Shown here: positions 5,293-10,768 of the stretch, one piece after another | How the letters are laid out: the number at the start of each line of letters is the position of its first letter | Position numbering within the stretch: the stretch's first letter is position 1 | DNA from: Candidatus Colwellbacteria bacterium RIFCSPLOWO2_01_FULL_48_10 | GTDB lineage: Bacteria > Patescibacteriota > Minisyncoccia > UBA6257 > Colwellbacteraceae | NCBI GenBank assembly: GCA_001817755.1 | Contig: MHIY01000003.1 | Location: forward strand, 6,868 to 17,635 | Reading direction: 5' to 3' | DNA length: 10,768 nucleotides | Position numbers and translations under genes: made by a program | The notes under the pieces: model-generated | Database searches by the model: none | Told to the model about the DNA's origin: nothing | Seen by the model: only the letters and a program-made list of their open reading frames with translations

Positions 5293-6915
5293 ATGATACC
5301 CAATATAATCCCAGTACTGTCAAAAGCTGAACGCATCGCGCTCTTCGTGGCCGCGGTAACTTTTTTCGTATCCGGCTCAATCGTGGCCTCTTTTTACTAT
5401 CTGGACAGCACGACGGTCACCGAGGCGCGCGGAGGCGAATATCGCGAGGGCGTTGTCGGCCAACCGGTCTTTATAAACCCGGTGATCCCGGTAACTGAGG
5501 CCGACCGGGACATGTCGAGATTAATATTCGGCAGCCTTTACGACATAGCGACAAGCATCAAGCGGTCGGAGGATGGTAAAACTTGGAATGTGAGGATACA
5601 AGAGGGTTGGAAGTGGCACGACGGAAAAAATATAACCTCGGACGATGTTATCTTTACGCTGGGGATTATCCAAAACAAGGACGCGCGGTCATACCTTTAT
5701 TCGTCTTTCCAGGGCGTTGAGGCCGAGCGCATAAGCGAACTGGAAATAAAATTCCGACTGCAGGCGCCATATGCATTCTTTGAAGATGAGCACATAAAAA
5801 CCCTGATGGTAATCCCTAAGCACATCTTCGGAGACTCGGAAGTGCAAAATCTGCGGTTCTCGAAATTCGGCCTGAACCCCATCGGATTCGGCCCTTACAA
5901 AGCCGTCGATTTCGAACACGATGACCGCGGGGTAATACAAACCTTCCGCCTGATCAAAAATGATGATTATGGAAATCTGCCCGCTGGCCGGACAGACGGC
6001 CAGACAAAAAAGCCGAACATAGCTGGATTTATTTTTAAATTCTTCCACACCGAAAAGGAGCTCGTAAGCGCATATAATTCCGGGCAAATTGACGGATTCG
6101 GCCTGAACTCGGCTGAGAATCTTGTCGTTTCAACAGACTCGAAGTTTAAGGGCAAGGACGCAATCAACATAAGGCACAACGTGCACGAGCTAAAATCGTC
6201 GAGGCATTACGCGATATTTATAAACCAGGGGCTGGGCGGTAAAGAACTTAAAAACATAAAGGTGCGGGAAGCTCTCTCGAGGAGCGTCGACCGCCAACTC
6301 CTGGTAAAAGAGGCTCTAGGTTCTTATGGATCGGTGATCTACGGCCCGACTGTCCTGACCATGGAAAAATCCGGCTCCTACGACCCGCTACTCCTGAATG
6401 GCCTAGAGTTGGCAATCGTCGTTCCCGACGAAAGCTTCCTGGTAAAGACCGCTGAGATAGTGAAGACGACTTGGGAAAGGCTGGGAGCGAAAGTAGAGCT
6501 GTCTGTTTTGCCGCTCAAAGCGGTCCAAGAAGACATTCTTAGGAATACCAATTACGAAATGCTGATGTTCGGCAACATTGCCGGCGCTTCGAACGACCTG
6601 TTTTCCTTCTGGCACTCTTCGAGGAGATTCTATCCGGACCAGAACCTGTCTCTCTTTCAAAACAAAAAAGTGGACGCTATGCTCGAAGCGTTCCGCAAAG
6701 ATTTCGATGAAACGACTCGGACAGAGCGGCTGCGAGCGCTCAGCGACGCGATAGCCGCTGAACATCCTGCGGTGTTCCTGTATTCGCCCGATTACGTCTA
6801 TATCAGCACTCCGAACCTCGGCGGATTCAGCGATCTGAAAATCGTCAATAATTCATCAGACCGTTTCTTGGACATCGTGAGCTGGCACCTTAAAACAAAG
6901 AGGGTGTGGAAGTAG
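5293..6915 (+). CDS. Family-5 (peptide-type) ABC solute-binding protein, membrane-anchored
   Basis: 540 residues. A transmembrane segment at about 16-37 (ALFVAAVTFFVSGSIVASFYYL) follows a short charged N-terminus. There is no lipobox cysteine, so the protein is probably held by an uncleaved anchor and not by lipid. The extracellular part matches the SBP_bac_5 (OppA/DppA) fold: GVVGQPVFINPVIPVTEADRD, LIFGSLYDI, the signature EGWKWHDGKNITSDDVIFTL (105-124), NPIGFGPYK, and KVREALSRSVDRQLLVKEA in the C-terminal lobe. Family members bind peptides or other oligomers for ABC import; no permease or ATPase gene is in the window, so the partner and ligand are unknown. A stretch PAGRTDGQTKK near residue 230 is encoded by a perfect hairpin (5984-6003) and looks like a small in-frame insertion in a loop that is normally short. 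Confidence 0.88.
   Translation: MIPNIIPVLSKAERIALFVAAVTFFVSGSIVASFYYLDSTTVTEARGGEYREGVVGQPVFINPVIPVTEADRDMSRLIFGSLYDIATSIKRSEDGKTWNVRIQEGWKWHDGKNITSDDVIFTLGIIQNKDARSYLYSSFQGVEAERISELEIKFRLQAPYAFFEDEHIKTLMVIPKHIFGDSEVQNLRFSKFGLNPIGFGPYKAVDFEHDDRGVIQTFRLIKNDDYGNLPAGRTDGQTKKPNIAGFIFKFFHTEKELVSAYNSGQIDGFGLNSAENLVVSTDSKFKGKDAINIRHNVHELKSSRHYAIFINQGLGGKELKNIKVREALSRSVDRQLLVKEALGSYGSVIYGPTVLTMEKSGSYDPLLLNGLELAIVVPDESFLVKTAEIVKTTWERLGAKVELSVLPLKAVQEDILRNTNYEMLMFGNIAGASNDLFSFWHSSRRFYPDQNLSLFQNKKVDAMLEAFRKDFDETTRTERLRALSDAIAAEHPAVFLYSPDYVYISTPNLGGFSDLKIVNNSSDRFLDIVSWHLKTKRVWK
5984..6003. repeat. Palindrome inside the solute-binding protein gene
   Basis: CTGGCCG (5984-5990) and CGGCCAG (5997-6003) form a perfect 7-bp stem around GACAGA. 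It encodes AGRTDGQ in a loop where family members usually have only a few residues between the NxxY segment and the next strand. Confidence 0.5.
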
Positions 6916-6917
6916 AG

Positions 6918-7029
6918 CAATGACAAATGCCAAAGCTCAAATGTCAGAACAAATCTAAATGATCGGATCTAAATTGGTCATTTTGATCTATATCGTTGGT
7001 TTGAAATTTGGATTTGGACATTAGAAATT
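6918..7029. repeat. Dispersed CAAAT/ATTTG imperfect inverted repeat
   Basis: The left arm is rich in AATGACAAATGCCAAA and CAAATGTC words, the right arm in their complements (TTTGAAATTTGGATTTGGAC, ATTAGAAATTC). The style matches 931-1046. It fills the space just downstream of the solute-binding protein gene; no terminator or gene is seen in it. Confidence 0.55.
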
Positions 7030-7041
7030 CAGTGGAGAAAA

Positions 7042-7070
7042 TTGACTTATTTAAGCAGGTAAGCTAATAT
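7042..7070 (+). promoter_or_regulatory. Strong sigma70-type promoter ahead of tRNA-Leu
   Basis: TTGACT at 7042-7047 and TAATAT at 7065-7070 with exactly 17 bases between: the best promoter in the window. The predicted start is near 7077, about 220 bases before the tRNA, so it would drive a tRNA precursor with a long structured leader, or a separate small RNA. Confidence 0.65.
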
Positions 7071-7076
7071 GGCTGA

Positions 7077-7190
7077 TAACGAAGCGGCTTTAATGTTTCA
7101 TTTGTCTCTCACATGCACCAAACGGGGTCATCGGCAACAGCTCTTTGGTGCTGAGTAAAAGTCTATTTCGTTAACGCATTTCCAGGCATT
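7077..7190 (+). ncRNA. Candidate leader or small RNA downstream of the promoter
   Basis: The stretch between the promoter and the first duplicated tRNA end has no credible gene. It contains a perfect 8-bp stem GCACCAAA (7115-7122) with TTTGGTGC (7144-7151) closing a 21-base loop. A tiny open frame (ATG 7093 to TAA 7156-7158, 21 codons) spans the same bases. No T-run terminator follows. I do not recognise a known RNA family. Confidence 0.25.
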
Positions 7191-7300
7191 GAGCGAGTGG
7201 TCCGACCTGCTGTCGGACTCCGATACAAGGTCGGAGCGGAACCCCAGTAGAAGAGCGAAGCTCTCTACGGGGCGCGGCGGCAGACGAAGTATCAATAATC
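7191..7300. repeat. Duplicated 5' end of tRNA-Leu with three hairpins
   Basis: GAGCGAGTGGT at 7191-7201 is identical to the first 11 bases of the tRNA at 7301-7311, exactly 110 bases downstream. CGGCAGAC (7277-7284) also matches the tRNA D-arm (7316-7323). Between these lie three strong hairpins: 7200-7218 (7 bp), 7218-7236 (6 bp) and 7242-7272 (CCCC, GTAGA and GAGC pairing with GCTC, TCTAC and GGGG). It reads like a tRNA 5' part interrupted by a hairpin element. Confidence 0.6.
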
Positions 7301-7381
7301 GAGCGAGTGGTGGAACGGCAGACACGTACGCTTCAGGAGCGTATGCCGCAAGGCATGAGGGTTCAACTCCCTCCTCGCTCA
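7301..7381 (+). tRNA. tRNA-Leu (anticodon CAG)
   Basis: Complete class II cloverleaf. Acceptor stem GAGCGAG (7301-7307) pairs with CTCGCTC (7374-7380); the discriminator A is 7381. The D-arm holds GTGGAACGGCAGACAC. Anticodon stem TACGC (7327-7331) pairs with GCGTA (7339-7343) around loop TTCAGGA, anticodon CAG at 7334-7336. The long variable arm is TGCC/GGCA with a GCAA loop, and the T-arm is GAGGG-TTCAACT-CCCTC. CCA is not encoded (CAA follows the discriminator), so it must be added by a nucleotidyltransferase. The identity elements fit leucine: long variable arm and discriminator A. Both ends of the gene are duplicated in the flanks. Confidence 0.95.
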
Positions 7382-7540
7382 CAAAAGCCATTTTTCCATT
7401 CAAAGATTCAGCGAGAGAGGATTTGAACGGGAAAGGGGTCGGGAAAACGAGAGTTTTCCCGTGGCGGAGTTCACGAACCGATGGGTTCGTGGGAGCGAAT
7501 GAATACGAGCGACGTGAAACTCCCTCCTCGCTCACAGAAT
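7382..7540. repeat. Duplicated 3' end of tRNA-Leu with hairpins
   Basis: The 19-mer AACTCCCTCCTCGCTCACA at 7365-7383 (the tRNA 3' end) recurs exactly at 7518-7536, 153 bases downstream. Between the copies are AGCGAG (about 7409), which could pair with the second CTCGCT as an acceptor-like stem, and two perfect 8-bp hairpins (7440-7447/7454-7461 and 7472-7479/7484-7491). A short open frame across this stretch exists on both strands but only reflects these repeats. Confidence 0.65.
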
Positions 7541-7587
7541 AGGAATTAGCCACTAGTAATAACTAGAAAATAAAAATAAATAATAAA

Positions 7588-9555
7588 ATGTTAAACACAA
7601 AACACAGCGAATCAGCTGACTCTGATTCAAAAAGAGCTTCGGCCGGATCCGGCGGGAGCCATGTTTCAGATGGCGCAGCGGCGGGCCATAGGTCATACTC
7701 GACCTCTACCGACCGGCCGCATTCCGGAACCGGAAGAAGTGGCGGTCATCGGCCGGCGCGGAGCCATGACGGCATGAGGTCCGGACGCGGCGGCGGATAC
7801 CGTTCGCATGAAGCAACCAGAGGCACGGCTCATCGCGCGGCGGCGCATCATGTATCCATAGATCCCGGGCACGCCCACAAAAAGGCTCCTCAAAACGAAA
7901 ACGCCACCCGGCTTGTCCCTCTGGGCGGCCTGGAAGAGATCGGTCGCAATATGTCGTTTGTCGAGCACAAGGACGAAATAGTCATCATCGACATGGGCAT
8001 ACAATTCCCGGAGGAAGAAACCCCGGGCATAGATTTCATAATCCCGAACGTCGATTACCTGGCGCCAAAGAAGGCAAATATCCGCGGGCTCGTGCTTACG
8101 CATGCGCACTTTGACCATGTTGGCGCGATTCCATATCTCATCGGGCGCATCGGCAACCCAACGGTATACACAACAAAGCTCACCAAGGCGCTGATCGAGA
8201 AGCGGCAGGAAGAATTCGTAAACGCCCCCAAACTGAACATCGTAGTTGTCGACAACGGCGACAAGGTGAAACTCGGCAAGCATATTGAGCTTGAATTTTT
8301 CGGGGTGGACCACACCGTGCCCGACACAATCGGCGTGGTGGTAAAAACTCCTGAAGCTAATATTGTGCACTTTGCCGATTTCCGCCTCGATTACGACGAA
8401 GAAGGCAACGCCGCCAAGCTCGATGATTTCGAGCGCATTGGCAAACTCGGCATTCACACCTTTATGATCGACAGCACCAACGCCGAAAAGGAGGGTCACT
8501 CGGTCTCCGAACGCCTAGTCGAAGAAAACCTCGAAAAGCTATTCGTCGAAGCCGACGGCAGGATAATACTCACCACTTTCTCGACAATGCTTACCCGCAT
8601 CGCCGAGATAATAAAGATCTGCGAGAAAATCGGGCGCAAGGTCTTTGTAAGCGGCCGCTCGATGAAAGACGCAATCCAGATCTCGCACACACTCGGCTAT
8701 ATGAAGTTCAAAAAGGACAGTGTTCTGCCTATCGAAGAGATCGGCAAGTATGACGATGACAAAATACTGGTTCTCACTACCGGCGCGCAAGGCCAGTCTA
8801 ACGCGGGCCTGATGAAAATAGTCACCGGCGAACACAAATATGTGCAAATAAAACCGGGCGACACGATGATATTCTCATCTTCAGTCATTCCGGGCAATGA
8901 GCGGAGCGTCCAGCATCTCAAGGACCACCTTACCCGCCAGGGAGCAATAGTCTTTAACTCGGAAATGATCGACATCCACTCCAGCGGACACGCGCCCAAA
9001 GCCGACCTGCAGACGGTCGTAAAGCTCATCAAGCCCAAGTTCCTCATGCCCGTGCACGGCTATTACTTCATGCGTTCGGCTAACGGAAAGAACGCCGTCG
9101 AAATCGGCCTGCCCAAGGAAAACGTGCGGCTTATGGACAACGGCCAGGTGGCCGAGCTCACCAAGGAAACATTCACCATCATCAGCGAAACTGTTCCCGC
9201 GACCTACGTCATGGTGGACGGGTTGGGCGTCGGCGACGTCGGCGAAGTCGTTATCCGCGACCGCCGGATACTTGCGCAGGAAGGCATGGTGGTCGTGATC
9301 ACCACGATCGACCGCAAGACCGGCCGGGTGCTCAAAAATCCCGACATAATTTCGAGAGGCTTCATCTATCTCAAAGAGAGCCAAGAGCTCTTGAACGAGG
9401 TGCGTAAGAAGGTCAGACTCATTATCGGCAAAATTCCGCCTGGCCAGCTGGACGGCGATTACCTCAAGAATCTCATGCGAGACCAAATAGGCCAGTATCT
9501 CTACAACAAAACCTTCCGCCGGCCGATGATATTGCCGGTGATCATAGAAATATAA
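7588..9555 (+). CDS. rnj: Ribonuclease J
   Basis: 655 residues. RNase J is a metallo-beta-lactamase/beta-CASP 5'-exonuclease and endonuclease of mRNA decay and RNA maturation in the cytoplasm. The catalytic core starts at about residue 107: LVPLGGLEEIGRNM, IIDMGIQFPEE, the zinc motif HAHFDH (172-177), H242 in GVDHTVPD, D264 in HFADFRLD, the beta-CASP domain around 320-440 (ILTTFSTMLTRI, VSGRSMK, PGNERSV), H468 in SSGHAPKADL and H490 in MPVHGYYF. The C-terminal domain (about 530-655) is present. The usual TGSQGE motif reads TGAQGQ (399-404). Residues 1-106 are an added low-complexity tail rich in Gly, Ser, Arg and His (GHRSYSTS, RSGRGGGYRSHE), probably disordered and RNA-binding; core RNase J is about 555 residues. 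The start at 7588 has no Shine-Dalgarno; an internal start nearer residue 107 cannot be excluded. The following gene is convergent. Confidence 0.95.
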   Translation: MLNTKHSESADSDSKRASAGSGGSHVSDGAAAGHRSYSTSTDRPHSGTGRSGGHRPARSHDGMRSGRGGGYRSHEATRGTAHRAAAHHVSIDPGHAHKKAPQNENATRLVPLGGLEEIGRNMSFVEHKDEIVIIDMGIQFPEEETPGIDFIIPNVDYLAPKKANIRGLVLTHAHFDHVGAIPYLIGRIGNPTVYTTKLTKALIEKRQEEFVNAPKLNIVVVDNGDKVKLGKHIELEFFGVDHTVPDTIGVVVKTPEANIVHFADFRLDYDEEGNAAKLDDFERIGKLGIHTFMIDSTNAEKEGHSVSERLVEENLEKLFVEADGRIILTTFSTMLTRIAEIIKICEKIGRKVFVSGRSMKDAIQISHTLGYMKFKKDSVLPIEEIGKYDDDKILVLTTGAQGQSNAGLMKIVTGEHKYVQIKPGDTMIFSSSVIPGNERSVQHLKDHLTRQGAIVFNSEMIDIHSSGHAPKADLQTVVKLIKPKFLMPVHGYYFMRSANGKNAVEIGLPKENVRLMDNGQVAELTKETFTIISETVPATYVMVDGLGVGDVGEVVIRDRRILAQEGMVVVITTIDRKTGRVLKNPDIISRGFIYLKESQELLNEVRKKVRLIIGKIPPGQLDGDYLKNLMRDQIGQYLYNKTFRRPMILPVIIEI

Positions 9556-9564
9556 CCCCACTAC

Positions 9565-9595
9565 CAATATTTGGATATCCGATATCCAGATATTG
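9565..9595. terminator. Long hairpin between convergent genes
   Basis: A 14-bp stem with one T.G wobble: arms 9565-9578 and 9582-9595 around a CCG loop, starting 10 bases after the RNase J stop. No long T-run follows, but the position between convergent genes suggests a bidirectional terminator or a 3' stabiliser. Confidence 0.55.
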
Positions 9596-9669
9596 TGTTT
9601 AGTGTTCTTTACGTCGCCTGATGATTGATATTGCCGATCATCTTGTCCCCAAAGGGCGCGGGCCAGCAA

Positions 9670-9987
9670 CTATTCTTCATCATCGTCTGATAGAATCTCT
9701 ATTTCGTCTTTCTTGTCTTTGGGAATATCGGAAATTATTATCTCATCCTTCTCACTCTTTGGAGCGTCGGAGATTATTATTTCGTTATCTGGAGTATCAA
9801 GGATTGTAATTTCATCTTTCTTGGGGCTGGGTTGTTCTCTAAGATCACTTATGCCGGTGGGGTTATCGGCTACAATCCTTTCTTTAGGAAGTCTCCTTAG
9901 ATCTATATCAATCCATCCCTTTTCCTCGGTTGGCCCAAGCTCAATGTCGTCTTGCGATGGTTGTTCTTTTGGTTTTTCTGTGAACAT
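9670..9987 (-). CDS. Small acidic repeat protein, hypothetical
   Basis: 105 residues, minus strand, ATG at 9987-9985. I do not recognise a family. The N-terminal half is mixed and charged (MFTEKPKEQPSQDDIELGPT, GWIDIDLRRLPKERIV). The C-terminal half holds four spaced repeats of the form D/N-E-I-x-I-x-D: DEITILD (58-64), NEIIISD (68-74), DEIIISD (81-87) and DEIEILSD (94-101), joined by P/K-rich linkers and ending in DDDEE. No signal peptide, membrane helix or cysteine motif is seen. The regular periodicity and the well-placed promoter support a real gene over the opposite-strand frames, which are Ser/Ile-rich shadows. It converges on RNase J with 114 bases between. A strongly acidic, probably disordered protein could bind a basic partner; that is speculation. 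Confidence 0.6.
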   Translation of the reverse strand: MFTEKPKEQPSQDDIELGPTEEKGWIDIDLRRLPKERIVADNPTGISDLREQPSPKKDEITILDTPDNEIIISDAPKSEKDEIIISDIPKDKKDEIEILSDDDEE

Positions 9988-9995
9988 GAGTTAAG

Positions 9996-10004
9996 TATAT
10001 ACCA
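9996..10004 (-). promoter_or_regulatory. Extended -10 of the acidic protein gene
   Basis: On the minus strand TGGTATATA (10004-9996) is an extended -10 (TGn plus TATATA) ending 8 bases before the ATG at 9987. It predicts a transcript starting within about two bases of the start codon. Confidence 0.45.
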
Positions 10005-10067
10005 AATAAGCCTAACTTTATTGCGGACTTCTTCCATGGTCTTTGCGGCCACGGCGCTTGCTCCACC

Positions 10068-10085
10068 GCTTTCATTAATGAAAGC
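10068..10085. promoter_or_regulatory. 18-bp palindromic operator candidate, copy 1
   Basis: GCTTTCATTAATGAAAGC, a perfect palindrome, extended by one further C/G pair. It lies between the divergent acidic-protein and repressor genes, 91 bases left of copy 2. Confidence 0.75.
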
Positions 10086-10158
10086 GTGACTTTTCGGCGC
10101 GATTAACTCTAAAACAACGAAACAGATCGGGATTTGAAGCTGCACAGAAATTCGTGTC

Positions 10159-10176
10159 GCTTTCATTAATGAAAGC
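10159..10176. promoter_or_regulatory. 18-bp palindromic operator candidate, copy 2
   Basis: Identical to copy 1; symmetry extends to 22 bp (TCG...CGA). It covers the -35 position and the first part of the spacer of the repressor promoter, as expected for an autoregulatory operator. Confidence 0.8.
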
Positions 10177-10189
10177 GACAAGGTATACT
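10161..10189 (+). promoter_or_regulatory. Promoter of the TrpR-like gene
   Basis: TATACT at 10184-10189 is a near-perfect -10 and ends exactly 6 bases before the ATG at 10196, which predicts a leaderless mRNA. The -35 position (10161-10166, TTTCAT) lies inside palindrome copy 2. Confidence 0.6.
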
Positions 10190-10195
10190 GCATAC

Positions 10196-10567
10196 ATGAA
10201 AACTTCGGGCAAGGAATTGACACGGCGGCAGCGCCAGAAGGCGCTGGAAATTCTTCTGCGAGAGATCGCTGCGGTCAAAACCGGCATGAACCTAGGTAGA
10301 CTACTTGATCTCCTCCTCACGTATCATGAAAAAGAGGCGATCCTGAGGAGATTGACCATTGGAAACATGCTGAAACATAAAAATACCTATAGGGCTATAG
10401 GAAAAGCGCTTGGCGTCTCCGCCATAACCATAAGCAAGGTACGGGATATCCTTGAGGCCAGAGGCTACGGCAGGAATCCCCAAAGGAAGCGGATCTACTC
10501 CCGCGACAAGGATACGGAAGATAGGCCTCTTCTGGGATACTATAAAGGCGCTCGGAGCATTGTATAG
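10196..10567 (+). CDS. TrpR/YerC-YecD-type HTH repressor
   Basis: 123 residues from ATG 10196. An upstream ATG at 10154 would put the palindrome and the -10 box inside the gene, so it is rejected. Residues about 13-87 follow the Trp-repressor fold: helical RQKALEILLREIAAVKTG, then LLDLLLTYHEKEAILRRLTI (matching the LLTPDEREALGTRVRI region of E. coli TrpR), and the helix-turn-helix TYRAIGKALGVSAITISKVR (64-83). By this alignment the Thr44 and Arg54 equivalents are kept (T42, R52) but Arg84 becomes Lys81, so whether it binds tryptophan is open; YerC-type relatives have no known ligand. A basic tail (NPQRKRIYSRDKD) follows. The 18-bp palindromes, one in its own promoter, are likely its binding sites. 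Confidence 0.85.
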   Translation: MKTSGKELTRRQRQKALEILLREIAAVKTGMNLGRLLDLLLTYHEKEAILRRLTIGNMLKHKNTYRAIGKALGVSAITISKVRDILEARGYGRNPQRKRIYSRDKDTEDRPLLGYYKGARSIV

Positions 10568-10569
10568 AT

Positions 10570-10587
10570 GCTTTCATTAATGAAAGC
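10570..10587. promoter_or_regulatory. 18-bp palindromic operator candidate, copy 3
   Basis: Identical 18-bp core; symmetry extends to 20 bp (T...A). It begins 3 bases after the repressor stop codon and lies 89 bases left of copy 4. Confidence 0.75.
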
Positions 10588-10658
10588 AAGGAGCCGGCGG
10601 TGGCTGTTCTTAAAAACAATGGAAATGGATTCGGTTTGGAATTCCAGCCCCTTTACCC

Positions 10659-10676
10659 GCTTTCATTAATGAAAGC
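10659..10676. promoter_or_regulatory. 18-bp palindromic operator candidate, copy 4
   Basis: Identical core with the longest symmetry, 24 bp (CCC...GGG). It could also fold as a terminator-like hairpin for a minus-strand gene ending at 10697, though no T-run follows. Confidence 0.75.
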
Positions 10677-10696
10677 GGGGTGGGCTAAATATCCCA

Positions 10697-10768
10697 CTAA
10701 CAAAACTGATCTCCGGTCTTGCCGGTCATATTAGAGATCTGGCGATCAATTACCCACGCGGCAAGCCG
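10697..10768 (-). CDS. Possible 3' end of a minus-strand gene (partial)
   Basis: From the right edge one minus-strand frame stays open for 23 codons (RLAAWVIDRQISNMTGKTGD, then QFC) to a TAG at 10699-10697, while the other two minus frames stop quickly. The peptide looks protein-like but is too short to assign. A plus-strand frame over the same bases is also open but has no start codon. Low confidence. Confidence 0.3.
   Translation of the reverse strand, partial: RLAAWVIDRQISNMTGKTGDQFC

Noticed and set aside
7069..7158. 29-codon frame from the ATG at 7069
   Set aside because: That ATG overlaps the -10 box and cannot be transcribed from this promoter; only the internal ATG at 7093 remains conceivable.
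7128..7553. Overlapping 141-codon minus and 117-codon plus frames across the tRNA region
   Set aside because: Both read through the tRNA and its duplicated ends; the EEGVEPS-type peptide is a well-known product of translating antisense tRNA.
7693..8499. 268-codon minus-strand frame
   Set aside because: Antisense shadow of the RNase J core; no family features, and RNase J motifs are unambiguous on the plus strand.
8881..9669. 262-codon minus-strand frame
   Set aside because: Antisense shadow of RNase J, produced by its codon bias.
9713..9994. 93-codon plus-strand frame
   Set aside because: Ser/Ile-rich complement of the acidic repeat protein; the minus strand has the better promoter and regular repeats.
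10154..10195. Earlier ATG for the TrpR-like protein
   Set aside because: Would place the operator palindrome and the TATACT box inside the coding sequence; the TrpR fold begins after 10196.
9903..10223. 106-codon minus-strand frame
   Set aside because: Spans two palindromes and the repressor promoter, has no family features and overlaps better supported genes.
10068..10676. CRISPR array from the four identical palindromes
   Set aside because: Spacings are 91, 411 and 89 bases, a gene lies between copies, the unit is only 18 bp and no cas genes are present.

Overview
The window looks like a chromosomal piece from an uncultured Candidate Phyla Radiation bacterium (Patescibacteria, probably Parcubacteria-like). 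I infer this from gene content and style: small compact genes, almost no Shine-Dalgarno sequences, a secreted peptidoglycan-binding protein with a threonine linker, an independent-type phosphoglycerate mutase, a SecG plus peptide-binding-protein pair, an RNase J with a long disordered N-terminus, and many short dispersed repeats, some sitting inside coding sequences. TAA, TAG and TGA all read as ordinary stops.

Layout. 1-442 (minus): 5' part of a secreted peptidoglycan-binding protein. 443-1082: a gene-free stretch packed with hairpins, a minus-strand terminator and dispersed repeats. 1122-1892 (plus): helical protein with a C-terminal winged HTH, interrupted by repeat-derived linker sequence, followed by a strong terminator. 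1992-2609: NYN/PIN-like nuclease of the LabA/DUF88 type. 2680-4329: gpmI, carrying an extra block of about 27 residues made from the same dispersed repeat found in the HTH gene. 4472-4819: four-helix membrane protein of the phage-holin-4-like family. 4901-5233: secG. 5293-6915: membrane-anchored family-5 solute-binding protein. 7042-7540: a good sigma70-type promoter, then tRNA-Leu(CAG) framed by duplicated tRNA ends and six strong hairpins. 7588-9555: RNase J. 9670-9987 (minus): acidic repeat protein convergent with RNase J. 10196-10567 (plus): a TrpR/YerC-type repressor. Four identical copies of an 18-bp palindrome lie around this repressor, one of them in its own promoter. 10697-10768: possible 3' end of a further minus-strand gene.

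Themes. The best candidate for something undescribed is the repressor with its four perfect palindromes (10068-10676), which looks like an autoregulated small regulon. Second, dispersed repeats are tolerated in frame inside coding genes, including a core glycolytic enzyme. Third, several genes have a -10 box placed exactly 6 nt before the ATG, which predicts leaderless mRNAs and fits the lack of ribosome-binding sites. Functionally the genes cover envelope contact (peptidoglycan binding, SecG, solute-binding protein, holin-like protein), lower glycolysis (gpmI), RNA turnover (RNase J, NYN nuclease) and regulation (two HTH proteins).
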